Positions 62,869-64,000 of a stretch of DNA of 64,000 nucleotides are shown here, one piece after another (within the stretch, counting starts at the first letter, position 1; the number at the start of each line of letters is the position of its first letter). The stretch spans positions 48,422,308 to 48,486,307 of the forward strand of contig OV884056.1 in the NCBI GenBank assembly GCA_930367215.1. The letters are read 5' to 3'. This DNA is from Pollenia angustigena (taxonomy: Eukaryota; Arthropoda; Insecta; Diptera; Polleniidae). Under the pieces are notes generated by a model, which was not told where the DNA came from, made no database searches, and was given only the letters and a program-made list of their open reading frames with translations. Made by a program: the position numbers and the translations under genes.

Positions 62869-63654
62869 CAGAGAACGGCTTTGTGCAATTGCAAAAAAAT
62901 CGCATTAAATGGACAGCAACAAAAACACTCACTAGCTGTCATACAATCAAACTTGTGCAACCGCAAATATTCGCTTCTGGTTTGCAGTCATTCAAAAAAT
63001 GCACATCGTGCTTTGTTATTTATACCATCGTTAGCTTCGTTTTTTAATAAAGATGTTTGTGTGTTCGGTGCGACAATGATTGTTTTGGTAAAGAAAAAGA
63101 AAATAAAAACAAAAAAGCTAGAAATCAAGCAATCATTACTCATGTATTCATTCAGCAGTTGCTATGTAGTACAAGAAAAAAAAAAAATTGAAATGAAACT
63201 AAACGCACATACTGATGTAGGTACAAACAATTTCCATAGAAACAGAATACTTTTTTTTATCATCTTAAAAAGTACAGTAGTTCTGTATGTAGATACAATG
63301 TATTCTTGTTATTGTTGTTTTTATTGTGATTAATTTTAACAAAGCGTCTCATCGAGTGGTTTATTGTTGTTATTGTTGTTAATGTTAACAAAGCGTCTCA
63401 TCGAGTGGACAATGACTACTTGAATGCAAAAGTATAAGAATGTGTTCTTTTGAATTTACACAGTTGTGTTATATTGCGTGCGCAACAAAAATGCAAAAAA
63501 GCACTTTCAATAAAAAACGAATACATGCAAAAATCAAATGTGTACGAAACGATGTCAAAATTACCAACGTTGAACTTTGTTTTGCAAGCAAAGGGTGAAT
63601 GTAAATTTGAGCGTATGAATAAATCAAGAAAAAAAATGATTTTGCAGTTCTCTG
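62869..63654. mobile_element. hAT-type element with Hermes-like CAGAGAAC ends, 786 bp
   Basis: The ends CAGAGAACGGC and GCAGTTCTCTG are inverted with one mismatch. The exact 8 bp GTATACAC flanks both (62861-62868 and 63655-63662). CAGAGAAC is also the published start of the house-fly Hermes terminal repeat, so assignment to hAT is firm and a Hermes-like family is plausible. No transposase motif was found in the frames at 62806-63333 or 63450-63698, so this is a non-autonomous derivative. TTTGTGCAATTGCAAAA near the left end and TTTTGCAAGCAAA near the right may be subterminal sites. Confidence 0.85.
63311..63408 (+). repeat. 49 bp tandem duplication
   Basis: TTAACAAAGCGTCTCATCGA followed by GTGG occurs at about 63336-63359 and again at about 63385-63408, each preceded by a TTATTGTTGTT run. 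It lies inside the hAT element. Confidence 0.85.
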
Positions 63655-63662
63655 GTATACAC

Positions 63663-64000
63663 TTTGTTTCTATGTTTATTGGTTCAAAAGATAGATGAGG
63701 TGTCAAAAAAGTACCAAAATTCAGGTTTTGCCCGTTTACTCCCTAAAAAGGCCGAATTTCAAAAAAGTACCAGACGCCTGTTCGCTTATTTTTCTAAAGA
63801 ACAACGATTAGTATTTCGTTTTTTTTTGTATCTCTTTTAGTTTTGGAGATATAAGGTTACCGCATTTTCCCGTTTTTACTCTTTTTACCCCCTTAATATT
63901 CGAATTTCCAAAAATCCCGTCTTTGTTTGGGGGAACGATTTGGGGAGTGACCAATTTTTGGTCCAAATTTCAATTGTTTAGCTTCAGGCGTTTAGGCTGT
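63663..64000. other. Unassigned sequence at window end
   Basis: Short phrases (AAAAAAGTACCA, TTTTTACTCTTTTTACCCCC) relate it to 62380-62450. No gene recognised. Confidence 0.4.

Noticed and set aside
62806..63333. 175-codon plus-strand frame
   Set aside because: It crosses the boundary between two mobile elements (62856/62869) and shows no DDE, BED or other transposase motif.

Overview
The window is a gene-poor, strongly A+T-rich stretch of a eukaryotic nuclear genome, most likely a cyclorrhaphan fly and perhaps a calyptrate (blowfly or house-fly type). The evidence is the repeat content: mini-me/DINE-1-like elements with (GTCY)n runs and gggtata ends, insect-type Helitrons, several mariner and Tc1 copies, hAT, piggyBac and Mutator-like elements, and tRNA-derived SINEs. 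I found no intact host protein-coding gene, rRNA gene or functional tRNA gene. Every recognisable coding stretch is a broken transposase, reverse transcriptase or FLYWCH fragment. The window could be intergenic or part of a long intron; the sequence alone does not decide.

Layout. 1-2330 is a degenerate tandem array with a 28-29 bp unit built around TATAAAATAG. 2.7-10 kb holds small inverted-repeat elements, a hAT element with a mariner scrap inside, a Helitron and a full mini-me-like element with five 153 bp internal repeats. 10-16.5 kb has MITEs, an 11 bp minisatellite (11741-12362), more mini-me-like copies and a Mutator-like element with a 9 bp target duplication (15301-16529). 17-28 kb has Helitrons, a piggyBac-type MITE, a decayed 1.6 kb Tc1 element, and two inverted copies of one hAT family with intact 8 bp target duplications. 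28.6-40.2 kb is a nest of broken mariner and piggyBac copies, foldback elements and MITEs. 41.6-48.8 kb is a second array of the same satellite family (30 bp unit, TAGCAAATTT variant), interrupted by two Helitrons, an RTE-like reverse transcriptase scrap and a mariner scrap. 49.7-64 kb has another mariner copy, more hAT MITEs, a foldback element carrying a 5'-truncated LINE with its target duplication, three related copies of an unidentified module, two long mini-me-like copies (one carrying a tRNA-derived SINE), and a Hermes-like hAT element.

The order of insertion can be read in several places: target duplications, nesting, and comparison of filled and empty sites between copies. The window is best read as a record of transposon insertion into A+T-rich, partly satellite-like DNA. 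The least conventional elements are the TATAAAATAG satellite family and a set of foldback elements whose interiors are each filled with one short, mostly palindromic motif.
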